From assembly GCA_014183095.1 (NCBI GenBank), contig JACCPH010000011.1:503462-567461 (forward strand): DNA of 64,000 bases, read 5' to 3'. Shown piece after piece: positions 46,801 through 61,744 of this stretch (positions are counted from its first letter, which is position 1; each line of letters begins with the position of its first letter). The stretch comes from Harringtonia aguacate (Eukaryota; Ascomycota; Sordariomycetes; Ophiostomatales; Ophiostomataceae). The notes beneath the pieces are model-generated. The model was given only the letters and a program-made list of their open reading frames with translations. It made no database searches and was not told where the DNA came from. Position numbers and translations under genes: made by a program.

Positions 46801-47978
46801 AAAGAAACAATAAACCGATAGCGGGAGCCTGGGCTGGGCAATTGGCGAATCAGGAGAGTAGGCTGTTCATGCAGGACCGCTGAAAGGGGTTTAAGAGAAA
46901 ACGAAAACGCCCCCTCCCCCCCCCGAATCTCGTAGAAACCGGGCAAGGAATGCAAGCCAGCTGAAAAAAAAAGAAAAGGTCGGGAGAAGGAAGAGCGTGG
47001 GATGCGGCAAGGGAGCAGACGCACACCCACGTCCTAACACACAATACCATACTATGTGTGGCGCTTGCGAACTCAGAGGCAGAGAAATGCGAACCCCGAC
47101 GAGGCAGGGGGACCTTGGCCCGTTTCCCAAACGGGCTGCCTCGCCACCACAACATCAACCAGAGTACAGCTGGAATCCAAGACAAGGGGGGGAAGCGAGG
47201 CGTCCTAGGGTGAAACGGTGTCGATGCAGAACCATGGAAAATTTTCTCTCAGGCTCTGTGTTCTTTGTTATTTTTCTTTGGCAAAACGCTCCCTTCCCCC
47301 TAGTATGTAAGATACGAGCGGGTATTATTACTCGCACTCGTATTCGCAGCAGCAGCTCGCATGCAATTCCCTCGTCGGCGACTGCATATCTTGGTCTTGT
47401 CTCATCTCACCATGTGAAGCCCGGAGGGGCTGCATGTCCATGCTAAGATACCAATACATGCTCGTAGTTTCCTCGGAGAAAGGATTCCTCTTCCCATGCA
47501 GACAGCATGGTAGTCAAGAGGGTGTGTGCAGAGCCAGTGCAGAATATTCGTACACGAGTAGACGAAGAAGCGTACTCCTTCCTTACTCGTACCATTTCAT
47601 AGGCGTGCACAGAGAGAGGACGTAATAGAAAGAACACGACCCCCCCCCCCTCTCACTCTCTCCAGAAAGACGCCACAGGAAAAAGAAACGAAAAAAACGA
47701 GTCTAGACAACACAAAATCACCACCGCCATAGCCCCGGTAAACCGGATCCCAATAAAAGCAGCGTGTGTAGACTGCATATGGGTCCCCCCCTCCCTTACC
47801 TCCCACCTCTTTCGGGCGTAAAGGAATCCGGCCACCTTGCTGGGCGCCTGGCAAGGCGGCTATGCTCTTGCGAACTCGCGGCAGGTCTACGAGTCCGAGT
47901 ACGTGTTTGGCTACACAAGGCACTCGTATTGCTAGGCAGATGCCAGGCAATAATTGCACACTATGCACACACTAATAA

Positions 47979-48012
47979 TACCACACACACTCACACTCAC
48001 ACACACACACGC
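47979..48012. repeat. CA-type microsatellite
   Basis: Runs of CACACA interrupted by CT within the gene desert. A longer uninterrupted CA tract lies at about 60907-60937 and another interrupted one at about 51899-51930. Confidence 0.75.
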
Positions 48013-50784
48013 TGTGATGCCTTTTCACAAGCTATCCGCGCGTCCTCGTAAAGACGGGCGTGGGTTCGTTCTCAGCGGAGAGGGAAAAAAAAAAAAAAGA
48101 AAAGGCCAGCCTGCATACCAGTGTACACGTACGAGTACTCCTACTGGACCCAAGACCCCCCACTTTACCGCTCCCGAACCAGCCTTTTGCATCTGATGGC
48201 CTTTTGCCGTGCCGCCCGAGGCTGCCACTAATACCTTGTCCTTCTCTTCCTGCGAGGAGCAGGGTAGGTAGCCCATCTCAGCTAGCTCCGTTGCGGCGAT
48301 GCACACCATAGTTTATTTCCCTGTCTGGGAGTGGGCGTGGGCGCAAGGGAGAGGAGGAGGAGGAGGAGGAACGGGACGGGTGCTGACACTGGCAGGCAGT
48401 GTTTGTTGGGCGTGAGAGAGAGAGAGAGCCGGCTCCCAGGCGAAGGAATGGCTTTTTTTTTCTAAAAAAAAGCATCCTGCTTCTTCGGACAACGCCGCCG
48501 GCTGGCTGGCTGGTATTCCGACCTGGGCAGACGAGCACGCCATCACCAACGCCCATCCTGGCACTATGTAGGCCGGGGGGGGAGGAGAGAGGGAGGGGAG
48601 GGGGTGTCCTTGTTGGCCTTTTCTTTTTCTGTTGGTTCGGTCCCGCCAACCTCCTTCTCTATCCGAACAAACCTTTCTCACCTCTCTCCTCTCCTGCGTT
48701 GTCCTTGTCTCCCTGCCCGGCCAACACAGAACGCCTTCAAGTGGCGAAGAAAAAAAAAAAGAAAAAAAAAGGGTGTGGGGAGAGGAAGGGGGGAGGCACT
48801 CTGACTTCCGCTTTCCGCGCTCCCCTTCCGCTCTGTCTACCGGACTACCGGTGACCAACCAACAATATGTGAGAGACGTGTATCTCGCATCCCGTAGCGC
48901 AAGATGCGTCGTTCGGTGAGAGACAGAGAAGGGGGGGGGGGGTCTTTGTTTGCTTGATCGGGAGGCCACTCAGTCTTTTCCGAGCTTGCCCGCAAGGATA
49001 GAGGCAAAGCCTTGCACTTTCCAGCTGAGAAGCAGGCTAGAAGGCCAGGATCTAGGCACCAGAGGGGAAACGAAGCAAGAAGCAGAGAGAGCAAAAGAAA
49101 GTTCACGAGGACAAATCGCCTCGATCCAAGCTCGCTTAGCCCACCTGGCAAGTCGCGCTACCGCCGTGGAAGCATATGTTTCTTCCGACCAGGCCCACGA
49201 CAGTTGGCTGAACCGGCTCGTTATCTGTTTCTTTTCTTCTTTTCCTTTTTTTTTCTTTTCTTTTTTTTGTCCCCCCCCCCCTCAGCATCGTAGTGTCCAC
49301 CTAGAAAATGCAAAGCCTGCTTTTTTCTCTTCTTTTTTTGTTTGGACAAGATAGGAAGATCGCTCGAAGCACAGCCGAAAAAAATGATAGTGCGTTTTGA
49401 ACTCGCACTCGCAATAGGCCCAGCCTGCATGTCTCGGCCCCTTGAGCCGATCATGGGCGACGAAAAACGAGCGGGAGGCCGCTGCAGACCTCTTTAGCTC
49501 TCTCTGCTCCGTCGTTAGCCTGCGAGCCTGTTCGCACCTTCCTTCACACTAGGGCCTTCCCAGGAAAGAAATCCCACAGGCTTTGCGAGCATGTTCATAC
49601 TCCCAGGTCATCGCTCCTGCCTCACCGAAACACCTCAGGCCTGCATGCCTAGTGCTGGCAGGTGCCCCGCGGTTCTGTCCCCCCCCCCTCTCTCTTAGCT
49701 GGTGGAGCGGTTGCGATTGCGAGCCGTCTCTCCCATCGAGAGGCGCTACCTGCGGATGGCCCCAGCAGCTAATAGAGTTTCACGCCGCACGCCCCGAAAT
49801 CTTCAGCACAACAACTCCAGCAGAGTGGGAGGGGAGAGAGATAGAGAGAGGGGCTAAGGCTAAGGGTTCAGCTCGGGACCCTAGTCTCGCCGAGAAGGAG
49901 CACGCGGACTCGTATGCAAGAATGCAAGACACATACGCGTACCTTGTAGTACATACTCGTACTCGTATTTTTTTTTTTTTGCGCTCTGCACATTGGACTC
50001 GCTTCGGTATTTGCCAGAGAGCACGGGGCTGCGCTGCTGCTCAGCTGTCGATCTGGCCCGCTTCACGTTAGCCCGAGTCTTGTCTATCTCTCAGCCTGAC
50101 CGGACCCCTTTCTTCGACAGGCCTGGCCGGTGGCCTGTGCTGCTGTCTGTCGGGCATGTCCAGAAACAGGCAGCACACAAGAGAGAGAGAGAGAGATAAC
50201 AGCGAACAGCCTCCCCCTGGAGGTATCCCCCCCTTGCATCCACTCCACCTTGCCCTTCGGGGGAGTATTCTGCGCTGTCTCTCTCCCCTGAACGTCTTAG
50301 GCAGACCCTGTCAGCTTTGCAGCTACAGCGGGCGTTTCGTCGCAAGCGGCATGGAGACCAGCCTGACTGTGGCCCCCTTTTTTCCCCCTCTTGCATTCTT
50401 AAATTTTTTCTTCTTCTTTTTTTTCTCTCCGTAATTGCAGTGGTCCTAGCTGACCCTGCCAAAATAAACAGAGGTCGGCCCTATCTGGCCATCCTACGTG
50501 GCCCAGGCTTGGAAATTCTCCGTGCGCTCGTAAAAGCATGCACAGGGGGTGGAAAATGGCAGGCACGGAAAGAACTGTGAGACAACTCCGGCCGGGCTTG
50601 CCGTTGTGCAAAAAACCGCTCTGTAAAAAATGCTACAGATCTGCAGGCGACGCCGCCCGACTATTATGGGTAAGTAATAATAGGCGGTAAGCGCTGTAGA
50701 CATGGTACGGGCCAGGGCCTTCCCGTAGCGCCCGTGTTTGCCAGTTCGCCCTCCAAGCCTGGCGCCTCAGCGGGCCTCTCTGGA

Positions 50785-50806
50785 CGGGCCTGCCCTGGCA
50801 GGCCCG
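50785..50806. repeat. Perfect 10-bp inverted repeat with 2-base loop
   Basis: Left arm CGGGCCTGCC and right arm GGCAGGCCCG are exact complements separated by CT. The GC-rich arms could extrude as a cruciform or form a hairpin in RNA; the 2-base loop means the inner pairs would open. No gene lies beside it. Confidence 0.7.
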
Positions 50807-53800
50807 CCGCTATTACATAGTATGTAAGATACGAGTACAGGGATGGGTCCTGAGGGAGCTGCCGACGCCCGCCGGACCAAGCTCCCAAAGCGTCCATCGA
50901 ACCCTAAATTGCTGAGAAATGCCCCTCCTCAAAAAACATGCAGGTATCTCGTAGTATTATGCCGGCGGTGGGATGATGTCTACCCCTCTCCCATTCCACT
51001 CCCACTGCCACGGCATCGCCCGATGAGATATTAGTATTATAGCAGGTGCGAGACAGGCTTCTCAACTCCGTGCTCCGTATTTGTGCTCTGTAGAGGACTA
51101 GGGAGAGGGGCGCGCGCGCTGGTGCTAGCCGACGTGGGGGGTTTCTGCCACGCTTCGGCTTTGGCAATCGTCGATGCCGTGCCAATCCGGAGGCTCGTCA
51201 ATGGGCAAACTGCAACACCACACGGAGCAAAGAGCCGGGGGCAGGCACAAAATAAGGAGATAGGGAGAAAAAGTTGAGTGCTCACTGCGCAGGGCTCAGT
51301 GTTGCATCAATCAATCAGCAAGCGCTTATAGGAGGAGAGGAAGAGAGGAGTGCAAAAAAAAAGCTTTCGTCCTGATGCAGGGGGCTGAGGCAGGCCGTCC
51401 TGGCTGGCGCTCTGTGCCTCTTCTGCCATTCAATTGTGTCCTGCAATTTTTTTTTATTCTGTCTTACACCACCCAGCTTCCGTTTTCAGCTTCCCGTCCC
51501 GTTCAGCTCCCCTCGTTCAATGCCTTTTTTATTTTATTTTCTTTCTGCATTATTTTTTTCACCGGCTGCACCTCATTCGTTGCATCCCGTCGACCGTTGC
51601 TCATCTGGCTCAATTTTCTTTTTCCACAATGCCGAAGACCAGATACAAGCACTTTATTGACCCCGTCACCTGGTTTCTATCACTTCTCACTTTTTTTTGC
51701 CTCTTCCTTGCTCGCACCAGTTCTAACGCTCCATCCCACCCGTCGTCGCCAAACCGAGACATGACAAGCCCCAAGCCCCCCCCCTTCTTCCTTCTTTCTT
51801 GTTTAGCTCCGGCCGAGCCACCCAATTTTTGGTCATACGAGGCCACACACACACTATCTCTCTCACACGCTCGTACTCGTATGTACATACATACTTTGCA
51901 CACACACACACACGCACACACGCACGCATACACGTACACTCCTGCACACCTCTCGCTTTTTTGTATCTCGCACAGCGTGCGGAGGATTTCAGCACGCCGA
52001 GGGAGGGGTGGTGGTCTATTTTGTGTTCTTTGTCTCATGTTTGGCAGCGGCAGGTGACTCGGTGAAAATGTACCACTTGACACTGCAGCTGCCACACTCC
52101 CCCCCTCCTCTGCTCAATGGCCAATTCCTGTCCTGTTTCTCGTAATCGTATTGGGGCATCTGATGCAATTGCAGCTTTCTCCCATCTTTTTGTGTCGCCA
52201 TCTCTCTCCGCCACCCTTCCCTCTCCCCCCCCTCCCTCATCTTCTGCCCGCAATGCTTGGCAGATGACGACAGAGACACAAGGCAGCAATAAAGACAAAA
52301 ATAAAGAAAAAAAAAATAAAGAAGGAGGGGAGGCGACGCTCGCCGTGACCTTGTGGCTTTGCCTCGTGGCCTCGTTACTGGTCAACAGAGCTAACACACC
52401 CTCTTTTTTTTTTTTTTATTCCTTTCGCTTTTCCAGATATCTCCTCAGCCTCTCCCCCCTGCTTGGTGCCGCTCGCACAAACCACCTGCCGATGCAACCC
52501 TTGGCCGGTTCGTCCAGGCGAAAGGACCACCCCGGCCGCCTTCGTCATCCCCCTGTTCCTTTCCTTTTTTATGTGTGTGTGTGTGCTGTGTGTGCAGCGC
52601 CCGCTCGCTTCATCCTTAATCCGTAGGGGGGATGTTGCATTTTTGCGCTCCTGGCTCGCAAGCGAGTACGGTATAATCCGCGTGGGCAATCATTTTAGCG
52701 TCTTAGCCTGCTATTCGCACGCCCTCCTCTCTCGCTGCCCTCTGCATGCCCTCCAGGCTCTCCAAGCCCCCCCTCTCTTAGGCTTACCAGGTCACACACA
52801 CACCCCCCTCCCTCCCCTTGGCTCTGTCAAGGTCCTCTCAGACCTCTCCAGGTCTCCCGGCACCTCTAGACTTCCGAGCTTAGAGGAACCAGTTTTGTTT
52901 CATCCATCTCGGAAGCTGCCCAGAGAGAGATAGAGGCAAAAAATTAAAAAAAAGAGCCCAGCCCATTTTCGGAGGCGACTAGCACCGAGCACCGTCGCGC
53001 AAGGAAAGGCCACATGCGCAGAGCAAATGGCGAACAGGTGATGTGCTCACGGGGGACTCCGTCCCCCCCAGGGAATTGCGCCAGAAGCGCCATCTCCCCA
53101 ACGAAGGCGTCAAAGTTGCTAGACGAGAAGGAAAAAAAACATGAGCCCGCCATGGAGAAACAGGAGACCCAAGTCGAATTAACAGGCGTTTGCACTGCAC
53201 TGGCTTGGGGGCGGAAAAACCACTCCTAGCGAAATGGGCGGGCTGCCTTTGGGGGGGGGGGGAGGAGGGTGGAGGGAAGGGTTCGCTGCCAATCTCCACG
53301 CTTGTCCCCCCTCCCTTTCCCACCCTACTCCCCCTCAAAGCTCCCCTTCTTGTCCAGAATCTGATGCAAGGTACCGGTCGAGCCACGAGCAGAGCCAGGG
53401 AAGAAGGTGGGTGAAGGTGGGTGAAGGGGGGGGGAGGAGAGAGAAAAGGAGTGCAGGAAGGCTATAGCGCTTACTGTCTACAATTCGAGTTGATTTACAA
53501 GCACTGACCCGAGTACTCCGTACGGCTCGCTCGCTGATTACTGATTCAACGTACCCCCCCCGGTGGTGCCAGGAGGCTCTCCCCCCCCGAAGCCCCCTTT
53601 TCCGGGGGGGATGGGGAAAAATCATGTCATCGTACCATTGTGCCGTCATCATTCTACCTTTTTGCCCTCTGCCCCTTCCTGTCTCCATGGCCCGTTACGA
53701 TCACGAAGTTCCGAAACGGGTGGCAGGAGGGCCAAGCCCATGCGAGGCCGATCGGCTCACGTCAGATGAGGAGAGAGCGAGAGAGGTTGAGAGAAGCAGA

Positions 53801-56800
53801 CGAGGAGAGAGAGACAAAGAGACAAGAGATGCGTGTGGTACATGCAGTGCAGGTAGTGTTTTGGGATTTGCCCCCCCTGGCTCCTTGGTAGAATTCAGAA
53901 GGATGTGCGAGCTCATTTGACCATTTTCGATTTTGGCCACTTTCTGCTGCATTGTTGACAGCAATAGCGGACTTTCGTTTCCCGCAGCCCATGGTAGCGA
54001 GAGAAATGCTGGGGAGGACCCTCTCTCTCTCTTAATTTGTTTTTATTGTTTTTATTTTATTTAATATATTTTACTTTTTTTCTTTGGCTTGCATGCTCGC
54101 GTGGTCTGCTCGTGCCTCTTTCGTTTTTCTGGTTGCGAGCGCAAAGGCCTGCGGGAGGAGGCGCAGGCGACCAGCGATTGCAACTAACATGTAAGACCCC
54201 CATTAATAAAATAAAAGGCTCGGCGCACTTGCCTACTAGCAGTAGCTCGCAAAAAAAGAGGGACGCTTGAAGTTTTTGTAAAATAACACGTGCACCCGAC
54301 ATGTGCGCGTATCGCACTGACCGCGCGCGCGCCACTTCCCGGCCCCGAGAGCGTCCCCATTCAAGACGTCATCTATATCACACGGCGCGAGGAGGCAGAG
54401 AGGGCGAGCCCAGCGAATATGGGCCGGCCCTATGTCGCATTCGCCTACGCGTACGGTGGGCCGGCCTTTGGCTTTGGCTGCACATTCTCGCGCGGCGAGA
54501 ATGCAAAGACGAGGACAGAGATAAAGGGCATTTTCCATATTGCGATGTACGAGATATCTCCGCGTGTGGCTGAAGCGGGCCAATGGCATCTGGAAGCATC
54601 TGAGAGAGAGGAAGAAAAAAAAAAGAGAGAGAGAGATCGGCCCTCTCGTCTACGACTACGCCTGTCGCTGCCTCCGTTATCGGAAGGAATCGTAAATGGC
54701 CAGCGCAACCCGGCTCTCGGTGAAAATGCCGAGAAAAATACCAAGATTTCACCAAGAGTCGATCCTCACCCCCTGAGTGCCGTATCTCTCTCACACGCTC
54801 CATATCGGACTTCGCGAGCCAGCCCAAAAGGGGGGGGGGAAGGGGGCGAACCAGTCGTGGAGCTGCCACTTGCGAGCACGACAAAATTCACGTACGATGT
54901 TCTTGTCGCCCTCTCCACCCCCATTGGCCAACGCGCGTGGCGTTATCTCGTGGCGTCCTTGTCGTGGGTAGCCGGGAACAAAAAAGAAAACAACAACAGC
55001 GGAAAGGGGGGGCCGGGGGGGCAAAGGGAAGCAAGAAGGAAGGGAAGATGGAAAGAGGAAAAAGAAACGGAAAAAGCAAAAAGAGAAAAAAAAAAGAAAA
55101 AAAAGGAACGAGGAAGCAAACAGCCAAACAAAATCTCACGATATCGATCCGTTGTGCGTGGGGACGCCGCGACAAAGTCAAAGGCCGTGGGGCACACATA
55201 TTCTGTATCTTCAGATACGAGCTGGCAATAACATACTCGTACAGCACTCCTGCAGCCGTAGAAGGTAAGAGCAACAGAACCAACACTAAACAGCCTGCCC
55301 CCCCAAAAAGTCTGCTGGTCATAGAGGTCTCAAAGGGGCTTCGGGTGCTTTGCGGACCCGCTTATCTCACTGGAAGCTATGCTTTCGTGGTAAAAGGGGG
55401 CCAACTGGGCTTTTCCTAGAGCCAAAGGCATGAAGGAAAAGAAAAGAAAAAAATTAAAACGACTGACCCAAGATACATGCCGACTGACCCAAGACAACAT
55501 GCGGCAACCCCAAAGGGGCAACCCTGAGAGGGGGCCAGGAGCTGCTAGAGCTGCTAAGCATGACTATGTATGCCGTAGCTTGCTCTAGCGGGCGGCACGT
55601 TTCTTTTGCGGCGGCGGGGAGGCGCTCTTCATTTCTGAAGCTCGTATCTCTCGGCTGTCTGCATGTCGTGAGAATTCCGCGCGCGTGCAGCACGAAACGC
55701 GCGTGTGCAGAGTGTGGCGTCGACGAAGAGACCAGCAAGAGGAGCAGGCCGGTGCAACCTCTCCTACCCGGAATATCGCGATAGCGTGCGCAAGATACTT
55801 TATTATTATTTATTTAATTTTTTTTTCAACAGTCGCCGCCGAAGAATTTCGGTTTTCTGGGTTGGCACCGACGAGTGGAATAAGTCGTCGACCGTTCCAA
55901 CGGCCGAGCTATTCTGCTTGACGGGGGGAGGGGGGGAGGGGGAGGGGGGCGAGGAAGGGAGGCGCGGCGGCTGTCCAGTCTTATCGCCTGTCCTGTCAGA
56001 ACGCCCGCCCAGTCTGAGACGATGGGCAGGGAGAGCCAATGGCGGCGGCAGATGGCGCAAGGGAAAAAGAGGAGCGAGGCGAGCCTACGAGCGCTCGCAG
56101 GGAGGGCTAGCGGACGGGACAAACGGCCAACCAACAGTAAAACCAACAGTAACCAACAGTGTGGCATTGGAGCTAAGAGATGGGTCGAGACATCAGAAGG
56201 TTTTGCTGGGCACTGGCCTGGTTTTTTGTCTCCTCTGGCTTCCGGCTTTTGGCGGGCTACCATTCGTTTTTTTTTGCCTCGCATGCCAGCAGGAGCACTG
56301 CGAGTAAGATGCTACACTCGCCATAATTGTATGTAAAATACAAAACACCCTCGTATTATTCGTGTAGGCGCCGCCCTGGAAACGTCGTTGGCCGTTGGGC
56401 GGATCCCTGTCGCGAGTCGCATTGGAATGCTTGGTTCTCTTTCTCTCTCTCTTGTTCTTTTTTCTTTTTTCTTTTTCGTTCCCCCCAATTCATTTTGTTT
56501 CTTTGCCGCGGCTTCCCCCCCCCTTTCTTCCACCTTTGAGAAACGGGCCCTCCCCGGCCTCGCCTGCGGTCCGGGACATACCAGCCGGCCCCCTCGGGAA
56601 GAGACGAGGTCTCCCTGCCACTGCGGATTAATACTACGAATTGTTTGTATGGGCTGTTGCGTGAGTTCCGGCTCGAACGATACTGCATCATACATTTTAA
56701 AAAAATTTTGAGCATTGATATCTATTCCTGGCCACTGTCGATGGACTGTGGGGCTGTGTGGTCCTGGTAGTGGAGTCTGGCGGCGTACAATTGACGTAGA

Positions 56801-57954
56801 ATGTTTCTTTGCATGGGCGCCTCGTTTACCATGTACGAGCAGGAGCACGGCCAATATTCGTGCTCGATGCAATTTGTTGAGAGCAACATCAGATGCGTTT
56901 TTTCTTTTTTTTTTACGGTTACGCAATGCTAGACTGTCAAGCTCACGATGCTACTCGTACGAGCAACGAAGCCGTGCCGAGGATATAGCTTGCACGAACA
57001 GCAGAGACAGGACCGAAGCAGGGCATGGCATCTCCGGGGAGGGGCAAGAGGCGACAAGGCGAGAAAGAAGAGGAGGCGAGCCGAGAAAAAGGGCCAAGCA
57101 CGCCACTCCACTGACAAGACGTTTTGCGCGCCCCTCCACTCCATGGTGTCCGAACCGTTGTCGTGTATCGTCACCTAGAATTTTTTTGCTGCCCGAGCTG
57201 GCGCAGCGTCCAACAGTTCGTTTCGTGCAAGCTTCCCAGTCGAGCAAGGGGAGCTCCTGCAAGCGACTATCGTCGACGTCATGCACGCGCGCCGTCCGCA
57301 CCTTGTTCTATAGTTTGGTCGCAATGGGTCGCCCATCACTTCCTCGAAGAGGAAAGACCCGATAGTCGAGCGATCGCGAAGCAGCTCCTTGGACAATTGG
57401 ATAGATAGCAAATTCAATCTGAGACCTCTTGTCTGCTTGTAGCTAGCCGCGCTAAGCCGTCTTTGGCCTCGAGGCAAAAGTGGCCCGCAACTTTGGGGCG
57501 CTGGCCGCTGTTTATTGGTTGTAGTGCAAATGGCAGGACGATCACTGTCGGGAGGCCCGCTTTTCCGTCCCTCACCCTTATCCTACGTTTTATTTTTATT
57601 TTTATTTTTTATTTTTATTTTTTTGGCCTTCCATTTTGCCCTCCTACTCGTACGAGACAAGTTACATGGTATTATACGACACGATTCTTCACTGAGGGTT
57701 TTTCGATTTCACCCTCGGAGCTAGTGCCGTCAGGGAACTCGTAAATCGTGGCGCCCCCTCCCCTTCCTCTCTCATGCCCCCCTACCACGCTGCGATGGAC
57801 AGAGACAACGGGCGTTTCCTTTCACACCCCCCCCTCCCTGGACAACCTGGGGAAAATAGCGGTACCTTGACCAGGGTTGGGCGGGTAGCATGACGATGAA
57901 AGCGTGGCATTTTCCGTGTCTGCACCCGTGCGAATACTTGCTCAGTGTTTCTTG

Positions 57955-58003
57955 TGCGTGTCCTCTTGGCCTCTTGACCTCTTGGCCCCTTGACCTCTTG
58001 CGA
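57955..58003. repeat. Decamer repeat related to CCTCTTGGCC
   Basis: Four to five successive units of about ten bases, varying between CTCTTGGC, CTCTTGAC and CCCTTGAC. It is a short degenerate minisatellite within the gene desert. Confidence 0.7.
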
Positions 58004-60904
58004 CATGCGAGTTTTGTACGAGCCTTCCCCCATGTCGCGGGCGTCACGAGGAATGGGAGAACGCTCGTTTTGTCTCACCTAGTTCTTCATTTCTGCGTGC
58101 TCCAGGCGCCCCGCCTGGGGGGGTGTGTGCCTTGCACCGCAGGCCGCATGGCTGTGCAGGCGAGACAATGGGCCATGCGCACGCTGGAGACTTTTCAGCA
58201 AGAATGAGCATCCAACGACACACCTGCAAGAGACAATTTAATTTGGGAAACAGGAAAAGTACTCCTGGCAGTCTGCAGATGCAGATCACTACAGAAGTAC
58301 GTGTACTGCTCATTTTGTTCTTGTCTCTCCTAGTCATTTATTCGCATCCTGCGACCTGTTGATCTCATGCACAGCCTTATTTTTTACTTCTTTTCCCAAA
58401 CAGCACCAAAGAAAAAAGGGGGGCTCGCGACCAGCGCCTTGAGGGATTCGGTGCCTGTTCGCACGCCGCACGCCTACAGCGGGAATGTGGAGCCACCTCT
58501 GGCTCGTTCCCAATGAAGAAAACGAACTGGTCTAGCCCGGACACATGGTCCAGGCACTGCTATATACGAGTAGTATGTAATAGTAATAATTCGCAGCCTT
58601 TTTTTTAACTGCTCCGAGCACGTACACGTATCGAATCTACACGTGTGTGCGCGTAGTAGGCACACTATGTGCATCCAATGCTCGTACCTTAACGGCACGA
58701 CGGCACCAACAGGGTGTAAGCCATTTTCCATTACGTACTCGTACGCCGACACGGGAAGGGCAAAAAAAATTGAGACAAGGCGGCCACGGCAGACATGGTC
58801 ATGAGGAAGGCGGGAAGGAGAGGAGAAAGGACAGCGAGGACAGCGAAGGGGAGGAGAGAGGGGGGGGCGTCCACGAAACAGAGGAAGCGCTGCTCTTTTC
58901 CTCTTTCGCCCTGGACTGCCTGGGGTTGGCGAGTGGACGGATGCTGGGCTTTTCCCTCTGCGCTGGTTGCTAGCGTCCCGCGGCGAGCATGGAGCCTATG
59001 CAAGCCGCTGCAGCCCGCATGCAGAGGGTGCATTGGCTGGCTTCCTGCGTGCCTGGGAGGCGGGCCAAGAGCTGCAAGCTACGGCATGCCCAACTGCAGC
59101 TTTGCCAATCATCAGTCGTGGGCAGCTTCGCCTTGTCCAAGACAGCATAGAGTGCGGGCATACGAGTACGTTTCTGTGCATTTTTGTCTCATTTTTGTCT
59201 CCCCCCCCTCTTTTCCCTCTCAGACCGGTGCCTCTGTGCCGTGGGACTTGGCATGTGAGCCCTGCTTGGCATTGGCTAAGAAGGGGGGACACGCCTATCT
59301 ATCTTCAAAAAAAAAATATACGACGTAATATGCGTACTACGACCGGAAAGGAGTGTTGCAGTGCAGCTGTTCATATTCTGGGGGAAATGGACAGGGGTGA
59401 GCAGCGACAGCGCCCTGCCCCCGAAAAAGAAACACCGAAAAACAAAAAACCCAGGCTTGGTGTGTTTTAAGTGGCCGTGAATCTGTTTTGTCTATTTTGC
59501 TCTATCTTTTGCCGGCGGGCATCCCACGCTTTCTGACTTCCTATCTCTGGCTATTTCCTATCTGCGTCTCGTCAGCCTCGGGTTTGAGAAAAAAAGAGAA
59601 AAAAAAAGACGGCTACTGCACGGAGCCATGCACGAAGGACGCTTGGCTGTTGGGTTGATCTGTTTCGCATGGCTCGGAGCAGTCAGCCCTGACACTCGCT
59701 GACACTCGCAAGACATCTGTGAAATGGCCGCTAATTTGCGCGACAGCCTTTGCCAATTGCGTGCTCAGATGGCATTGCGCCTGCAAGGAGACTGGCCTGG
59801 GCACGGGGCAGTAAAGTCGTCCGTGAGCCTGTGTCTGTGAGCGCGTTGGCGTCAGTGAGGAGGGGCAGCAGCAAGAATGGCAAGAGCAAATGTAAAAAAA
59901 GGGTCGTGAAGGGAACCAATCACATCTTTTTGTGGCATCTCCACGATCCACATCCCTCGTTTTGCCCTCCCCCTCTGTGCCTGTCTTTCGTCAACCCCCC
60001 ATGCTACGCTCATTCCGTGATCCCGTGCCGTGTCTGCACGGCCAATGCCAGCAAGCCACCTCTCAGCCGGCTCGGACTTTCCAATAGCCAAGAAGGAGCA
60101 GCAGCGCAGGCACTCGTGCTAGCCGCAACGAGTCAAGAACGGATGGCTTCCAGCCCAGCTGAACCGGCCGTATCTCGACCGGGCACGGGTCGAAAGGCGG
60201 CTTCCCAGAACGGCAATGAGTTCGTCTCTTGTTGGGAAAGCTTTCCAGTCCTTTTCAGGTCGCACCAACCGGGAGGCAGTGTGCATTATCGGATCTGCCC
60301 TGGACAGAGGAGGCCAGAGCTAGGAGCAAGGACGAGTTGCGGTCCGCTGTGACTCGAATTCTCGGGTAAGTACCTCATCCGACCTCCTCATGTGCAGTTG
60401 GTGCGACGCGAGGGCCATCCTTCTTTCTCACGGCTGTTCCTTCGTGTGCTAGAAACCCATACTCGTATCTTGCAGCGGTTTTATTCCCTGCCGCTAACGA
60501 GAGGGAAGGGGGGGTTGGGGTGGTGGACAACTATGGGAGCCCGCCTGATCGATGCCAGGAACCGAGCCGGGGTTCTGCAGAGCCGGGAGCTGTGCGGGAG
60601 CTGTGCGGGAGCTGTACGAGTACGAGTATTCGGAGGAAGAGGAGGGGGGGGCGTGTGCGCCTACATACGAGTACGAGGGCGCAGAGGACAGCAAAAGCGC
60701 CGAGTTCATGAGGCAGACGGTCCTTTTCCAATCCAGCGCCTGCCCAATATCTCTTCCGCCGAAGGTCTGGGCCAATCCGCGATCAAGAACAGACCGGCAC
60801 CTTCCCTCGTGCGAAATTGAGGAATGAAACATGGGTGTGAGCAGGGTGCCAAACTCGTAGGCGACCTGGACTCCACTGGCCAATGGCGATACGCTGCTCA
60901 GATA

Positions 60905-60938
<34 letters not shown>

Positions 60939-61744
60939 CTGCCCAAAAGAGGCGAGCCTGCAGAGTGAAGCCAAGCATGGCACATACCTCTACACCATCC
61001 AGGAATGGAATAGATGCTCGGGGTTGCCAGCGAGCTGGCTCGAGCACCTTGAAACCAGATGTGAGATTGGACGCAACAGGAAGGGATTGCGCAAGGCGAA
61101 GCCGAATGTGAGGAGAAGAGGTGGGGCATCGTGAACGAGGCACGGCGAGCGACGCAGCAGAACCTGATAGCGACGGGGGACCCAACCTACCAGGAGCCAC
61201 TCAGAAGCCGGACCGGGAACGGAGCACCCCCACGCCCTAACGTGGTGCTGTCTCCTCCCCTATTCGCATGTCCTATGGCTGCTGTATTATTCTTTGGCCG
61301 ACTCGCCGAACCACTCAGCGGGTTTCAAAGGTTGTCACATTTTGCCATTGTGTCGGATGCCACCATTCCTCATTTCACGGCTTTCTGCGACCTGTCTGCG
61401 AAGCGAAATTCAAGCACAACCAACCCCCCATACAGCCAAAATGGCATGCAAGTCCAACAAGAGCAAAAGAGACACATCGTTTTTAAACATGGCCATGGAC
61501 ATGCCATCTCCAGTGCCAAGCGCGGATGTCTCCTCATGGGCTGCCCGAGTAGCAAAAATACGGAGCATGGCTCGTACTCGTACTTGCGCACGCAGTACGA
61601 GCATTATGATCAGTACAAAATGATAGCGGTACGAGCAATACTGCTGCGGCGCGGCGGTTGGGGGGGGACCCCCACGTGGCCCCAGGTCTTTTTTCCTCTC
61701 TCTCTGCGTCCTCTGCCCTGTTTCTGCCGGCCAGGACCTGACTC

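Noticed and set aside
54290..55231. 313-aa open frame in the gene desert
   Set aside because: It lacks an ATG at its start and runs through poly-A/G tracts read as Lys, Glu and Gly. No domain or splice partners were seen.
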